64,000 bases of DNA, taken from EX4572-165 sp964581795 (GTDB taxonomy: Archaea > Thermoplasmatota > E2 > DHVEG-1). Numbering within the stretch: the first letter of the stretch is position 1; each line of letters begins with the position of its first letter. Both the position numbers and the translations under genes were made by a program. A model generated the notes under the pieces. That model saw nothing but the letters and a program-made list of their open reading frames with translations, did not search any database and was not told the origin of the DNA. Below are positions 42,881 through 52,836 of this stretch, piece after piece. Where the stretch lies: NCBI GenBank assembly GCA_964581795.1, contig CAZOPW010000001.1, positions 18,758-82,757 on the forward strand. The letters are read 5' to 3'.

Positions 42881-45800
42881 TTATTCCTCTCTACTCAAAG
42901 CGATATTGTAGACTTCTGGTGCTTGTCCAACCTCAATTACGAGCTCCTCTGAATACTCATACGTTACCATAGTTCCTGTTTCATTGACTTCTTGATCCAC
43001 TTGTACAATGTAGCTTCCTGGCATAAGGTTGACTGAATACTCTCCATCTTGATTTGATTTTGTCTCTATTTTACTAGCCGTATTATTCTCCACATCCGCA
43101 TCCACAGCGAATCCAATCGTTATATTTGATATGGGTTCATTGTTATCAGCACGTAACGTAACACCACTCACCGATATTTTAGCGTAAGTCATACTAATGT
43201 TTGATGTTATTGTCTTATTCTCTTCAATGGTAATAGAAGAAGTTGTTTGATAATCTGGAAGTTTTGTAGCATTCAATTCATAATCTCCAGGTAAGAACGA
43301 TGATGTTTCATATCTGCCCTTTTCATCAGTTGTAATCGTTTCAACAATCTTATCTGTACCAGTAGTAGTATACACAACATCAATGGTTACATCAGACATT
43401 TCTTCACCTGTATCTATTTCATCATTACCGTTTTCATCAAAGTACACTGTTCCTTCTGCGTTTCCTTTTTGTGGTTTTGTAGTATTATGCCAGTTTTGGC
43501 CTCCAGTCAATGGTATTAACGTATTTTCAATTTGAAATCCATCTTTAGTTTGAACAATTATCTGATAATACCCTGGAAGAAGATCTGAAACGTTATAATA
43601 CCCATTTTCATCTGTGGTTAAATCCTTGAGGTAATCCCAATCATACGCTGTTGGTCTGCCTTGATTTGGATCAAGGGCATCCACACCATACACCAAAACT
43701 TCTGCACCTTCCAATGGTTCATCCACTGATGCATTATAGACTTTCTCAGAATCATCGTTATTATCATACACATAACCTTCTAAAGATGCCGGAGGGATCT
43801 CAATGTCAACTTGTTTTCTATAATTATCACTTGTCCGAGTTGCTTCATCTTCAGTAATCGCTGGATACATCCCATCATCACTAAATGTGACATTGGTCAT
43901 TACAAAGGCATTATCGCCCAGCTCGGGATATCGTTGTACTTGTAATAGAACATCACCAGCTGGAACGATAACTTCATAACTACCGTTTACACTAGTATTT
44001 GTATCATGATCAACAGGTATTTGCGTTTGATAATGAGAGATATTTTGTTTAATAACCACATTGAAATCTTTGTTTTCATCTAAAAATGAGATCGTTCCAT
44101 TTACTATTGCACCTTCATAATATTTTGCTATGACAACTGCACTTTGCCCCTGATTATATGCATACTGAGGATATGGTGAGATATACTGAGCATAAAAATG
44201 CTTCATATCCTGACATGGGATCTGATATTGAGGAATTGATTTTTTTCCAGATTGATCTGTTTGAACCACTCCAATGTATGTTTTATAAAACATAGTTTCA
44301 AAATAATCATCCTTATAAACCGTTTTTGTATCAGCTATTGGATCTTGTTGATTTTGTACATCGGTTCGATTCATTACCTCTTCAAACGTTAGCTCCTGTC
44401 CATTCTGGGTGACATAAATCACTCTAGTGAAATCATCTTCAGGACTGTATTCCCCCATACCTGCAACGAGCAGTAAACTTCTATCAGCAAGAAAAGCAAA
44501 GATATTGAAAATTTGACGATCATAACCTTCAACACCATAATACCGAATGCTTCGCCCGGTTACATCCTGAATATCACGATATAATTGTGTTAATTGCTTA
44601 TCAGATAATCTACTTGTTAATAAATCCATACCATCTTGGTATAAAGCATTTGTCGGCCATTGTTGACCAATTGGATAATCTTCGCTAAATTCTTCCCCAT
44701 ATTGAGGAGCAATTGGATCACCATATGATGGTGAGCTCCTTGGATTTTCAATCCAAGAAACGAAATCATCAGTGTCATTTTCATCTAAATAATTATTCAA
44801 CGTATTAATAAGCGAAGAACTAAGGGCTGCATTTTGGGCTTCACCTTCAAGTAATCGAATAATCCACACAGATACGGCCTCTTGTTCTGTTTTTGATGTG
44901 TGAAAGTTTGCTGCTGGAGGTATTCCGTCCTGAAAGTTATCTGCAACAACAGGATGGCCACCAACTGCAACACCATAAAAACCATAATCCCACCAAGATA
45001 TATATGCAGGTCGATCTGCAGGATTTTCTATTTCAGTGTCTTGTTGAGCAAACCATTCATATGCATGAACCCAGTATTGCTCTTTTCCAAAACTTGATCC
45101 AAAAGCTCCATTTGGTAAATCGCCGAACACATCTTCTTTTTCAGTCGCTGGAACCGCTGCATCCAATGCAAGGTAAGCATTAGGAAGAATTAAAAGAAAC
45201 GCGATAAATAATATACCAAAAACATGTAGAAACGAAATACCCTTTCTAACACCTTGTAATCCACCGACTCGTTTTATACTTTTGATCATTGATGTGTAAT
45301 TAATTTTTTCAATTATTAGCCAAATAAACCAAGAACTTAATAGTACAATTGGAGGGATCAGGTCATTAATAAAACGACCTGCGACACCTATGAACCAAAT
45401 TTGAATGATGAAGATGAGTAAAAGGAAAAAGTGATCACGACGATGATTCTTTGATAGATAGCGATATCCCAGCATAAAAAACCCAATCCAGGCAATCCAG
45501 AATAATGCAGGGCCAAAAGACATTACTGTTCTACTGATATCATATGTTCCTGCCTCAGCAATAGTCATCGACACTTTGTTTCCATAAATTCCAGATCCAA
45601 ATAATATATTTGAAAATTTAGTTAACCCGCTAAAAGCAGGTACAATTTCAACAATAGCAGGAAGGAAAAAAAGGAATAATACGCCGCCTGCTCCTAGAAT
45701 GAAAATAGTAGGTAAAGACAAGGTCCAAGGTATATTTTTCTTTGTGAATAAATAGTAAATTGCTCCAAAAGCTAACACAATGAGAGTTAAATACAGATTT

Positions 45801-46735
45801 ATTCCGGGTGAAAAACCTCCACGCGACGCTATGACAGGTAGTGAAACAAGATAGCCTGTAAGTAATGTAATGCTAGCTGTGCGAGGGACAGTAAAATCTT
45901 TCTTACCTAAAAACAAATCAATAATCATTTGCACAATTGCATATAATGCTATAATGGTAAAGAGATATTCAGCTTCCACCCATAACATAGTCAATGCAGC
46001 TACCGGAAGTCCTGCAAGTAACGCATAAAGGCTTGATTTTTTCATATCTAGTGTTGTTATTCCTTTTAGTAGGAAGAAATATGATGTAATAATTAAAAAC
46101 ATGTTCAATGAATCATGGTCAAATAATGCATATGCAGATCCATGTCCAGATCCTAAGTGAACCGGGATTAATGTAAGAAATAATGCTGCAAGAAGTCCAA
46201 CTTTGCGACTAAACAAGGTTTTTCCAATAAAATAAATAGGAAAAACAAGCAATGCACCAAATAATGCGGGTAAAAATTGCATTGCAAATCCCACCGCATC
46301 TACTTCATCCATGAAAGGAGTCAGTAGTTGGCCGAATCCGATAGATAATATATTCATAAATGGACCTCGGCCTCCAGATTGTCCTAATGGATAATTTAAT
46401 AGAGGATCATCTGCAGTATAATATGGATAATACCCAGGATTATCTCCATATAATGTATCCTCAACATGTCTCATATTATAATAAGGATCAGGGCCAGCTA
46501 AGTAGTATTTATCAAAACCAACGCCATCTTCATTGAATGGTGCACCACTTGATACATTGAAGTATGAGTTGAGCATGAGAACCATAAGGAAAATTGCAAT
46601 TAAGGATCCAGCAACCCACCATTTCTTTTTGATTTTAAATGGCATATTTTTCTTCATTTTGAAATTAAGTGTCTTATCTACTTGTTTTTCAACAGTTTCA
46701 GCTGGTGTATTTTTTCTCTGGGCACGTTTTCGCAT
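42881..46735 (-). CDS. aglB: AglB/STT3 oligosaccharyltransferase with long C-terminal repeat region
   Basis: This 1284-residue enzyme transfers a lipid-linked glycan to Asn in N-X-S/T sequons outside the cell. After a basic cytoplasmic start and first helix (about 39-56), the first acidic motif is GPDPYYN at 81-87. The second acidic motif is ALFDHDSLN at 202-210. Multiple membrane helices run to about 525, and the WWDYG catalytic motif is at 580-584. From about residue 980 three carboxypeptidase-regulatory/SpaA-like beta repeats are added (LEGYVYD, AEGTVYFDENGN, VSGVTLRADN). Most AglB proteins are 800-1000 residues. Its likely substrates here include the sequon-rich archaellins. Confidence 0.94.
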   Translation of the reverse strand: MRKRAQRKNTPAETVEKQVDKTLNFKMKKNMPFKIKKKWWVAGSLIAIFLMVLMLNSYFNVSSGAPFNEDGVGFDKYYLAGPDPYYNMRHVEDTLYGDNPGYYPYYTADDPLLNYPLGQSGGRGPFMNILSIGFGQLLTPFMDEVDAVGFAMQFLPALFGALLVFPIYFIGKTLFSRKVGLLAALFLTLIPVHLGSGHGSAYALFDHDSLNMFLIITSYFFLLKGITTLDMKKSSLYALLAGLPVAALTMLWVEAEYLFTIIALYAIVQMIIDLFLGKKDFTVPRTASITLLTGYLVSLPVIASRGGFSPGINLYLTLIVLAFGAIYYLFTKKNIPWTLSLPTIFILGAGGVLFLFFLPAIVEIVPAFSGLTKFSNILFGSGIYGNKVSMTIAEAGTYDISRTVMSFGPALFWIAWIGFFMLGYRYLSKNHRRDHFFLLLIFIIQIWFIGVAGRFINDLIPPIVLLSSWFIWLIIEKINYTSMIKSIKRVGGLQGVRKGISFLHVFGILFIAFLLILPNAYLALDAAVPATEKEDVFGDLPNGAFGSSFGKEQYWVHAYEWFAQQDTEIENPADRPAYISWWDYGFYGVAVGGHPVVADNFQDGIPPAANFHTSKTEQEAVSVWIIRLLEGEAQNAALSSSLINTLNNYLDENDTDDFVSWIENPRSSPSYGDPIAPQYGEEFSEDYPIGQQWPTNALYQDGMDLLTSRLSDKQLTQLYRDIQDVTGRSIRYYGVEGYDRQIFNIFAFLADRSLLLVAGMGEYSPEDDFTRVIYVTQNGQELTFEEVMNRTDVQNQQDPIADTKTVYKDDYFETMFYKTYIGVVQTDQSGKKSIPQYQIPCQDMKHFYAQYISPYPQYAYNQGQSAVVIAKYYEGAIVNGTISFLDENKDFNVVIKQNISHYQTQIPVDHDTNTSVNGSYEVIVPAGDVLLQVQRYPELGDNAFVMTNVTFSDDGMYPAITEDEATRTSDNYRKQVDIEIPPASLEGYVYDNNDDSEKVYNASVDEPLEGAEVLVYGVDALDPNQGRPTAYDWDYLKDLTTDENGYYNVSDLLPGYYQIIVQTKDGFQIENTLIPLTGGQNWHNTTKPQKGNAEGTVYFDENGNDEIDTGEEMSDVTIDVVYTTTGTDKIVETITTDEKGRYETSSFLPGDYELNATKLPDYQTTSSITIEENKTITSNISMTYAKISVSGVTLRADNNEPISNITIGFAVDADVENNTASKIETKSNQDGEYSVNLMPGSYIVQVDQEVNETGTMVTYEYSEELVIEVGQAPEVYNIALSREE

Positions 46736-46808
46736 TGTTGCTCACCTTGGGTAGTAACACTCGTAAAACTATAGCCTTATAAATACCTTACCGAAAACCT
46801 TGATAAAA

Positions 46809-47660
46809 CTAGATAAAGAAATCTTTTAAAACTGATGCAACTGATACTGTGCTAAACTGTGTTTCAATTGTATCTGTAGAAATTATTTCTTCACAGTCTG
46901 CTTGCTCTAGTTTTTTTATTGCAGATCCTGCAAATAATCCATGAGTGCAGCATACATAGACGGCATTTACATTTTGTTTATGTAATTGATGAATGGCTTC
47001 TGCCATTGTTCCTCCCGTTGAGATGATATCATCAATTATAGCAACTGTTTTTCCTTTAACCTCTAATTTTTTTGGAGTAATAGAAATTGTATTTCCATCA
47101 ATTCGTGTTTTTTCAAGATAATCAATATCGCACTCTAGTATTTTTGCAGCCTGATTAGCTCGGGCAAATGCTCCATAATCCGGCGCTAAGACTAAATCAA
47201 TTTCTCTACCCTTCAGGTAGTGAGCTATTGATGAAACCGCAGAAACACTTTTTGATGGGATAGTGAAAAAATCTAGAATATGTTCTTTATGTGGATCAAT
47301 TGTTATTACAGTATCAGCCATTGTACTAATTAACTTGGCGAGAACAGCTGCGCTAATTGGTTCTCCTTCTTTAAATTGTTTATCTTGACGGGCATACCCA
47401 AAATAAGGTATGATACTTGTTATTGATTTTGCACCTGATCTTTGGACTGCATCGAGAAGAAGAAAAAGTTCGACAATATTTTCATCAGGGTATGTGGTTT
47501 GGATGATGGTTACATCTTCATCTTTTAATGGCTCAAGAATTCGTGTATACAACTCACCATCTGGAAATCGTTTTATTTTTGTCTTAACAAGCGATAGATT
47601 ATGCACTGTCGCAACCTTATTTGCAAGTTGTTTTGAAGCAGATCCTGCGATTAGTTTCAT
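46809..47660 (-). CDS. prs: Ribose-phosphate pyrophosphokinase (PRPP synthetase)
   Basis: This 283-residue enzyme makes PRPP from ribose-5-phosphate and ATP for nucleotide and His synthesis. Motifs are RFPDGELY, PYFGYARQDKQFKEGEPISA, ITIDPHKEHI, and the PRPP loop AIIDDIISTGGTM. Length is of the shorter archaeal type. It is divergent from the surface protein gene at 47758. Confidence 0.94.
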   Translation of the reverse strand: MKLIAGSASKQLANKVATVHNLSLVKTKIKRFPDGELYTRILEPLKDEDVTIIQTTYPDENIVELFLLLDAVQRSGAKSITSIIPYFGYARQDKQFKEGEPISAAVLAKLISTMADTVITIDPHKEHILDFFTIPSKSVSAVSSIAHYLKGREIDLVLAPDYGAFARANQAAKILECDIDYLEKTRIDGNTISITPKKLEVKGKTVAIIDDIISTGGTMAEAIHQLHKQNVNAVYVCCTHGLFAGSAIKKLEQADCEEIISTDTIETQFSTVSVASVLKDFFI

Positions 47661-47757
47661 TGTAATAATGAAAAAAGCAATTCTTTTTAGTGTTTTCGGA
47701 CGAAAGATTTTAGAATATGAGCGTGATTAGTTTATCTCTAAGTTAGTTGAGGATGTT

Positions 47758-49935
47758 ATGAGGATGCTACGTAATATCACCAGTTTAATTCTTTTGTTTT
47801 TAGGTTTAATCATCATTTTAATTGGGTCAGTGAATGCATCTTCTGATTCCGCTGTAGATAGCGATATTAACATTGAAGTAAAAGAGGGAGCATCATTTTC
47901 AATTGAATTCTTGGCTGATGTTCAGTATATTACGCTCCCAGCTAACGAAATCCGTTATTCCCAAAAGGACATTGAGCAAGCAAGCCCGGAGATGCTTGGC
48001 GCAATAAAATATGCATTAAAAAGTGATATCGTTTCACAAATCCGTTCATCTTTTCCAAATTGCATTATTGCTTCGATTAACGAATTACCAAAATATAATT
48101 CAGGAGTGTTTCTTGATGAATATACTGTAAGTTTAACTGCTGATTTTTTTTCAATTAATGAATCTTTTTTTTCATCTGATTTAATTAATGGTTTATTAGA
48201 TTCAGGTGTCTTTGTAAATTTATCCTTTTCCTGGACCTCATTACCTGGTTGGAATAACACATATTCCCTAATTCTATCAAATGATCTTGGATTTAAACGT
48301 ACAGATGGGACTGTGAAAAGTGGAAAAATAAGTTGGGATATATTCAATGTGGGAGATGAACAAGAGGTAGAAATAGGTACAATTACATTAAAAGATAATA
48401 ATCCCACAACAAGTGCAAACCAAAATGAAAGCTTATCTTTTCTTTTTTCTTTAGATTGCCGTCAAACTCATAAGGTGAATATGTCATTATATCTTAAAGC
48501 AGAAAGACTTAATATGAGAAAATATGAGTTTTTACCTTCAATTTTAACTTTGCCCTCCTCACTCCCTGCAGATGGTGTTCGATTGTGTGTCGAAAGAAAT
48601 CTAACAACACTTGAGGAAATTAAAAAAGAATCATTTTCAAAATATATTGAAGAATTGAAAGATTCTCTAAAGACTTCTACGTTTAATCAATCATTTGATA
48701 CTAAGTTTTTATGGGATGAAAAAACAACCACAAATTGTTCTCAGCCTTATTTGATTGACAATATGGATGAGGCTCCTCCTATCACAGGGACAATTATTGA
48801 CCCTTCTGTTTATCTAAGTTTTCATAATATATCTGGAAAAGCATTTTTTGGGCTTATTAATGCTGGTGGAATTTCTGAAATATCTCATAAAGATGTTAAT
48901 TTTGCAGATGTTTTTGATAATTTTCAACATCCTGCGTCATCCAAACTTTATCTACCCACTTCTGTTGTCTTAAATGAATCAGAGATTGTTGAATGGATTC
49001 AGTCAAGCGAATTTAAGGGAGTGTTTTCATCTCAACAACCTATGACCTATGACTCTCAGAAAATCACAAGATCGTATGATATTAATGTGAAAAGTACTGA
49101 TTTGAATTTATTAAGTTTTTTTACTGGAAAAACAGAAGTGAATTTAGGGATTGGGTTTGAAAAAACAAGAAATATTTTTGTGATGAAACGATCTTCAGCA
49201 TTGTCAATTCCTGAAGATATACAATTATCATATGTCAATGCTGATGCTTTTCGCGTATGTACAAAAGAAGAAGTATTTACAGAAGAGGAAATTAATAAGT
49301 ACGTTAATCTTCATGAAATTGAATTGGAAAATTTTTCAAGGCGATTATTTCCATCCATAAAGGGTTCTGCGGTTAATGATGAAACAACGTTAGAGGATTC
49401 ATTAGAATGGGATGGAAATATTACTAATATGAATGCGGACCAGCCGGTTATATTCGCTCAAATAATGGAAAGTACTGCTCCCCTTAGTTGTCAATTTTCG
49501 TTTTTCCCCCCTCATTTTTCATTTACTAATCAGAATCTAACCTTCGTTGGTATCCCCGAGGAAACGGTAACATATAATATGACTTTTCCAAAAGGAATAA
49601 GTGTTAATGTGCTTTCGTCATCTCAACCTGTGGTTGAACAGAGGGTTAATAATGGTCAATCATTGCTTAGTATTACCTTAAATGCTTCTAAAACTGGAAA
49701 AGTGGTCTATGTTGTTCTTTCCATGGAACCTACAATTGTTTACATCATTGGATTATTTGTTCCTTGTATCATTAGTGTTTTTATCACTATTCTTTTGTTT
49801 TTCGTTGTTTATATTATTCGAAAGAAAAGAAATAAATATCGGCAGCAAGGACAAAGACCCCCATCGTCTCACCAAGATGAAGGATATGAAAATGAGGAAT
49901 ATTATGTTCCTCCTAAACCGCCCTCTTCGCGTTAA
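47758..49935 (+). CDS. Large membrane-anchored surface protein, unknown
   Basis: The protein has 725 residues. A signal peptide or helix (ITSLILLFLGLIIILIGSVNA) is followed by about 640 extracellular residues rich in beta patterns and sequons. A C-terminal transmembrane helix (IVYIIGLFVPCIISVFITILLFFVVYII) leads to a basic stop and a Pro/Ser/Tyr-rich cytoplasmic tail (about 40 residues). I do not recognise a family. GAGG lies upstream of the ATG. It converges with a geranylgeranyl reductase, with one base between stops. Confidence 0.65.
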   Translation: MRMLRNITSLILLFLGLIIILIGSVNASSDSAVDSDINIEVKEGASFSIEFLADVQYITLPANEIRYSQKDIEQASPEMLGAIKYALKSDIVSQIRSSFPNCIIASINELPKYNSGVFLDEYTVSLTADFFSINESFFSSDLINGLLDSGVFVNLSFSWTSLPGWNNTYSLILSNDLGFKRTDGTVKSGKISWDIFNVGDEQEVEIGTITLKDNNPTTSANQNESLSFLFSLDCRQTHKVNMSLYLKAERLNMRKYEFLPSILTLPSSLPADGVRLCVERNLTTLEEIKKESFSKYIEELKDSLKTSTFNQSFDTKFLWDEKTTTNCSQPYLIDNMDEAPPITGTIIDPSVYLSFHNISGKAFFGLINAGGISEISHKDVNFADVFDNFQHPASSKLYLPTSVVLNESEIVEWIQSSEFKGVFSSQQPMTYDSQKITRSYDINVKSTDLNLLSFFTGKTEVNLGIGFEKTRNIFVMKRSSALSIPEDIQLSYVNADAFRVCTKEEVFTEEEINKYVNLHEIELENFSRRLFPSIKGSAVNDETTLEDSLEWDGNITNMNADQPVIFAQIMESTAPLSCQFSFFPPHFSFTNQNLTFVGIPEETVTYNMTFPKGISVNVLSSSQPVVEQRVNNGQSLLSITLNASKTGKVVYVVLSMEPTIVYIIGLFVPCIISVFITILLFFVVYIIRKKRNKYRQQGQRPPSSHQDEGYENEEYYVPPKPPSSR

Positions 49936-49936
49936 A

Positions 49937-51136
49937 TTATTTTTTAAGATGAAGAAGACCAGGCAATAATTTAATTAAGGAAGGAGTATGTTTTACCATC
50001 GGTCTTATTAATTTTGAGGGGTAATCTATATCTCCATGTTCATTTATAGTATTGAGTAAATGGGTTTCATTAAACTTAGCAATATATTTTTCAAACTGTT
50101 GATCTGAAAGCCCGGCAAATAGCCCATGAAGTTTCATACCGATACTCAATTCTCTTCCTATTGTTTTTTTCCATTGGGTATGATATTTTGAAAGAAGTTG
50201 TTTAGTATATGTTTGGGTTTGTACAGCAGTGTTTATCGTTTGTGCTGCAATTTGTGCGCTGGTAAGACCTGTGAATATGCCCCCTCCTGAGGTAGGTTTG
50301 ACTTGTGCTGCAGCATCTCCAACAAGTAGAACTCTATCATCAACAGTTCGTTTTAATGCGCCCAACGGAATAATTCCTGCCATATATTCTTCTATAGCTG
50401 CATGATCAAGATATGGTTTGGTATGATCATGATGAAGAAATTTATCAAAATATTCTTTTGGTGATTTATCAAAGGGAACACATAAACCAGCGCGTGCAGT
50501 GGTTCCCTTTTTATTTGTTGGAATAATCCATGCAAAAAATTCAGGGGCAATAGAGTTGCCAACAAAGATTTCAACTGCAGATGGATTAAGATTTGTATCT
50601 TTTAAGGATGCTCCTATTCCCTTTAAAAACTTTTGGGGGGAAGGAAAACAAAAGATATCTCGAACCACCGACTGGGGGCCATCTGCTCCTATAAGCATCA
50701 TACTATGAATGTTTCTTTTTTTATTGGTATACGTTTCAATGTATGAATCGACTTGTTGAATTGATTGAACTTTCTCATTAGTGATTATTTTAGCTCCATA
50801 CTGTTCTGCATTGTCAGCTAAGGTCTGATCAAATTCGGTTCGATCAATGCTATAAGCATGGATTTTATTTCCACCGATAGTTAAAATATTATTTTTTGGT
50901 GAGTGTATGTTAGCAGTGCTTATACTATTTTGAATTATTTTTTGTGATGAAATATTAAATCTTTCGAACACTCGCGGAGTGATTAACCCTGCACATTGAA
51001 TTGGTTTCCCAATTGTTTTATGTTGTTCGATTACAGTTACACTTATTTCCTTTTTTGCAAGCAATTCTGCTAAATATAATCCACTTGGGCCTCCGCCGAC
51101 AATGGTTACATTAGTTTTTTCACACATAGTTTGCAT
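49937..51136 (-). CDS. Geranylgeranyl reductase family flavoprotein, copy 1
   Basis: The protein has 399 residues; ATG at 51127 is an alternative start. It is an FAD-dependent reductase that saturates geranylgeranyl chains of archaeal lipids. The dinucleotide fold GGGPSGLYLAELL is at the N-terminus, followed by IGKPIQCAGLIT (the CxG lipid-reductase motif) and GDAAAQVKPTSGGGIFTG near residue 285. It is distinct from the second reductase at 54085; substrate could be chains at another stage, such as dolichol or quinone. Confidence 0.88.
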   Translation of the reverse strand: MQTMCEKTNVTIVGGGPSGLYLAELLAKKEISVTVIEQHKTIGKPIQCAGLITPRVFERFNISSQKIIQNSISTANIHSPKNNILTIGGNKIHAYSIDRTEFDQTLADNAEQYGAKIITNEKVQSIQQVDSYIETYTNKKRNIHSMMLIGADGPQSVVRDIFCFPSPQKFLKGIGASLKDTNLNPSAVEIFVGNSIAPEFFAWIIPTNKKGTTARAGLCVPFDKSPKEYFDKFLHHDHTKPYLDHAAIEEYMAGIIPLGALKRTVDDRVLLVGDAAAQVKPTSGGGIFTGLTSAQIAAQTINTAVQTQTYTKQLLSKYHTQWKKTIGRELSIGMKLHGLFAGLSDQQFEKYIAKFNETHLLNTINEHGDIDYPSKLIRPMVKHTPSLIKLLPGLLHLKK

Positions 51137-51216
51137 GAAGTAATTAGTAGAGGATTTATAATTGAATCGATAAGAAGTTTTCTTTTTTTATATAGTATAC
51201 GGCTTGGTGTTAACAG

Positions 51217-51558
51217 ATGGTTTCATATACTATGATTTATTTTTTGGTGTTGATGGTTTTTAATGGACATTACTCTAGGCAAGGAAAAAGAATCGATAAT
51301 AATAACAATAATAGTCTTATATGTAAATTTGTTTTTGATGGATTAGGTAAGCCTATAGGTGAAAGTATTTGTGTTGAACATGATTTAATAATCGTGAAAA
51401 CAGAAGATTCGTTTTTAGGTATTCCGTTAAAACATGTCGAATCCGATGGGAAAAAAGTTGTGGTTAAGGGATTGGTTGATAAAAAAAATGCAAAAAAACT
51501 TGGCGAACGATGGCGAAAGAAGGAGCTTAAAAAGGATGGTGTTATTTATCGAAAATAA
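51217..51558 (+). CDS. Small beta-barrel protein upstream of pth2 (DUF5749-like)
   Basis: The frame has 113 residues. The N-terminal 30 are hydrophobic then Asn-rich and may not be translated. The core (FVFDGLGKPIGESICVEHDLIIVKTEDSFLGIPLKHVESDGKKVVV and GERWRKKEL) matches a small PRC-barrel-like archaeal family, DUF5749 as I recall. It overlaps the Pth2 gene by 23 bp and is probably co-translated. The true start is uncertain. Confidence 0.55.
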   Translation: MVSYTMIYFLVLMVFNGHYSRQGKRIDNNNNNSLICKFVFDGLGKPIGESICVEHDLIIVKTEDSFLGIPLKHVESDGKKVVVKGLVDKKNAKKLGERWRKKELKKDGVIYRK

Positions 51559-51916
51559 TGCTTTTGAATATAAAATGGTCATTGTTACAAGAAAAGATTT
51601 AAAACTTTCAAAAGGCAAGCTTGCTGCTCAGGTTGCTCATGCTGCAGTAACCTGTGCTCTTGAAACAAAAAAACACAACAACAAGTGGTTTCAAAAATGG
51701 ATGAGAGAAGGAGCAAAAAAAGCGATTGTTAAAACAGATCATGTTGATGATTTTAGTAAATTAAAACAGCTAGCAGATAACCTAAAAATCGAGTCTATCA
51801 TCATTAGTGATGCAGGACATACTGAAATCCCATCAGGAACAAAAACGGTACTTGGCCTTGGTCCTGCTCCAACTAACTTGATTGATCAAATAACCGGAGA
51901 TCTTTCACTTTTATAA
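51536..51916 (+). CDS. pth2: Peptidyl-tRNA hydrolase 2
   Basis: The protein has 126 residues from ATG 51536, chosen because AGGAG lies ten bases upstream; ATG 51575 would give 113 residues. It frees stalled peptides from tRNA. The Pth2 signature YKMVIVTRKDLKLSKGKLAAQVAHAAV spans the first strand and helix, and DAGHTEIPSGTKTVLGLGPAP is near the end. It is archaeal/eukaryal type and complete. Confidence 0.93.
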   Translation: MVLFIENNAFEYKMVIVTRKDLKLSKGKLAAQVAHAAVTCALETKKHNNKWFQKWMREGAKKAIVKTDHVDDFSKLKQLADNLKIESIIISDAGHTEIPSGTKTVLGLGPAPTNLIDQITGDLSLL

Positions 51917-51940
51917 AAAAAATGAAAAAAAGAGATTTTT

Positions 51941-52675
51941 TTATTCCCTTTTTTTGTTAATAAAGATTATTGCGATAAATGCAATAAAGACCGCTAGGAT
52001 TTCAAAACCAGGTGTTCCAGATGGGGGTGGAGTATTCTTACTTTGATCTTGATTGTTTTCATCTTCTTTATTTGTATCTTGATTGGTTTCTTCATCGTTT
52101 GTGTCGTCTCCATTCGTCTCACTTGTATCTTCTCCATCATACATAGCATAATTTTCTGGTGCCCAATCTCCCCACCATTCACTACTCATATCATTGTATG
52201 TAGTATATTCTGCTGCCCATCCCCAAACCTCAATACCTGTTTCAAAGGTTCCAATATTATCAAATGTACCAGTTATCGTATTTCCTGAAGCTGTAATATC
52301 TGGTTCAAAATCCATGTTGTATGATCCTTCTTCAGTGCTAACTGCCCAACCCGTTCCTTCTCCTTCATTCCAAGAGATGAAATAGTTGGAATCGCTGGTA
52401 TTTAAATATGCCCAATATGATATTAACCTGGAATTGGAGATTGTACCTACCACTTTGATTGTTAATGTAACTTGGTTAGCACCGGTTGAATATGAAATTT
52501 CGGTAATATCTATGTCTGGTTTGTTACTTACTGCTTCATCCCATCCATATGATCCTTGATTGAAATGCCAGTGATATACATCTGATGTTTGATCTGTTAT
52601 CGCCTCACCTGAAATTGTTGGAAGCACGGATATAAATAATGCCAATCCAAATAGTGCTATCAATATTTTTTTCAT
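51941..52675 (-). CDS. Surface protein with signal peptide and PGF-type C-terminal sorting signal
   Basis: The protein has 244 residues from the ATG at 52673-52675 (GGAG upstream). A signal peptide (ILIALFGLALFISVLPTISG) is followed by a beta-rich ectodomain with many Trp/Tyr. A long Asp/Asn/Glu/Thr linker and a Pro-rich stretch lead to TPGFEILAVFIAFIAIIFINKKRE-type ending: PGF, hydrophobic helix, basic tail. This matches archaeosortase (PGF-CTERM) substrates. No archaeosortase is seen in this window. Confidence 0.75.
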   Translation of the reverse strand: MKKILIALFGLALFISVLPTISGEAITDQTSDVYHWHFNQGSYGWDEAVSNKPDIDITEISYSTGANQVTLTIKVVGTISNSRLISYWAYLNTSDSNYFISWNEGEGTGWAVSTEEGSYNMDFEPDITASGNTITGTFDNIGTFETGIEVWGWAAEYTTYNDMSSEWWGDWAPENYAMYDGEDTSETNGDDTNDEETNQDTNKEDENNQDQSKNTPPPSGTPGFEILAVFIAFIAIIFINKKRE

Positions 52676-52836
52676 ACTAATTTTCTCCATTCTTTTTATA
52701 AGAGTATATTTCTCTTTGATTTATATTTGTCGAAAAAAAACTCAGTTTTTTACTTGACATATTCGTTTAAAAAAACCAAAATATTTTTATTCATTCTGTG
52801 ATATTGACTTATGATTCTTACCGGAGGTCGGATGAG

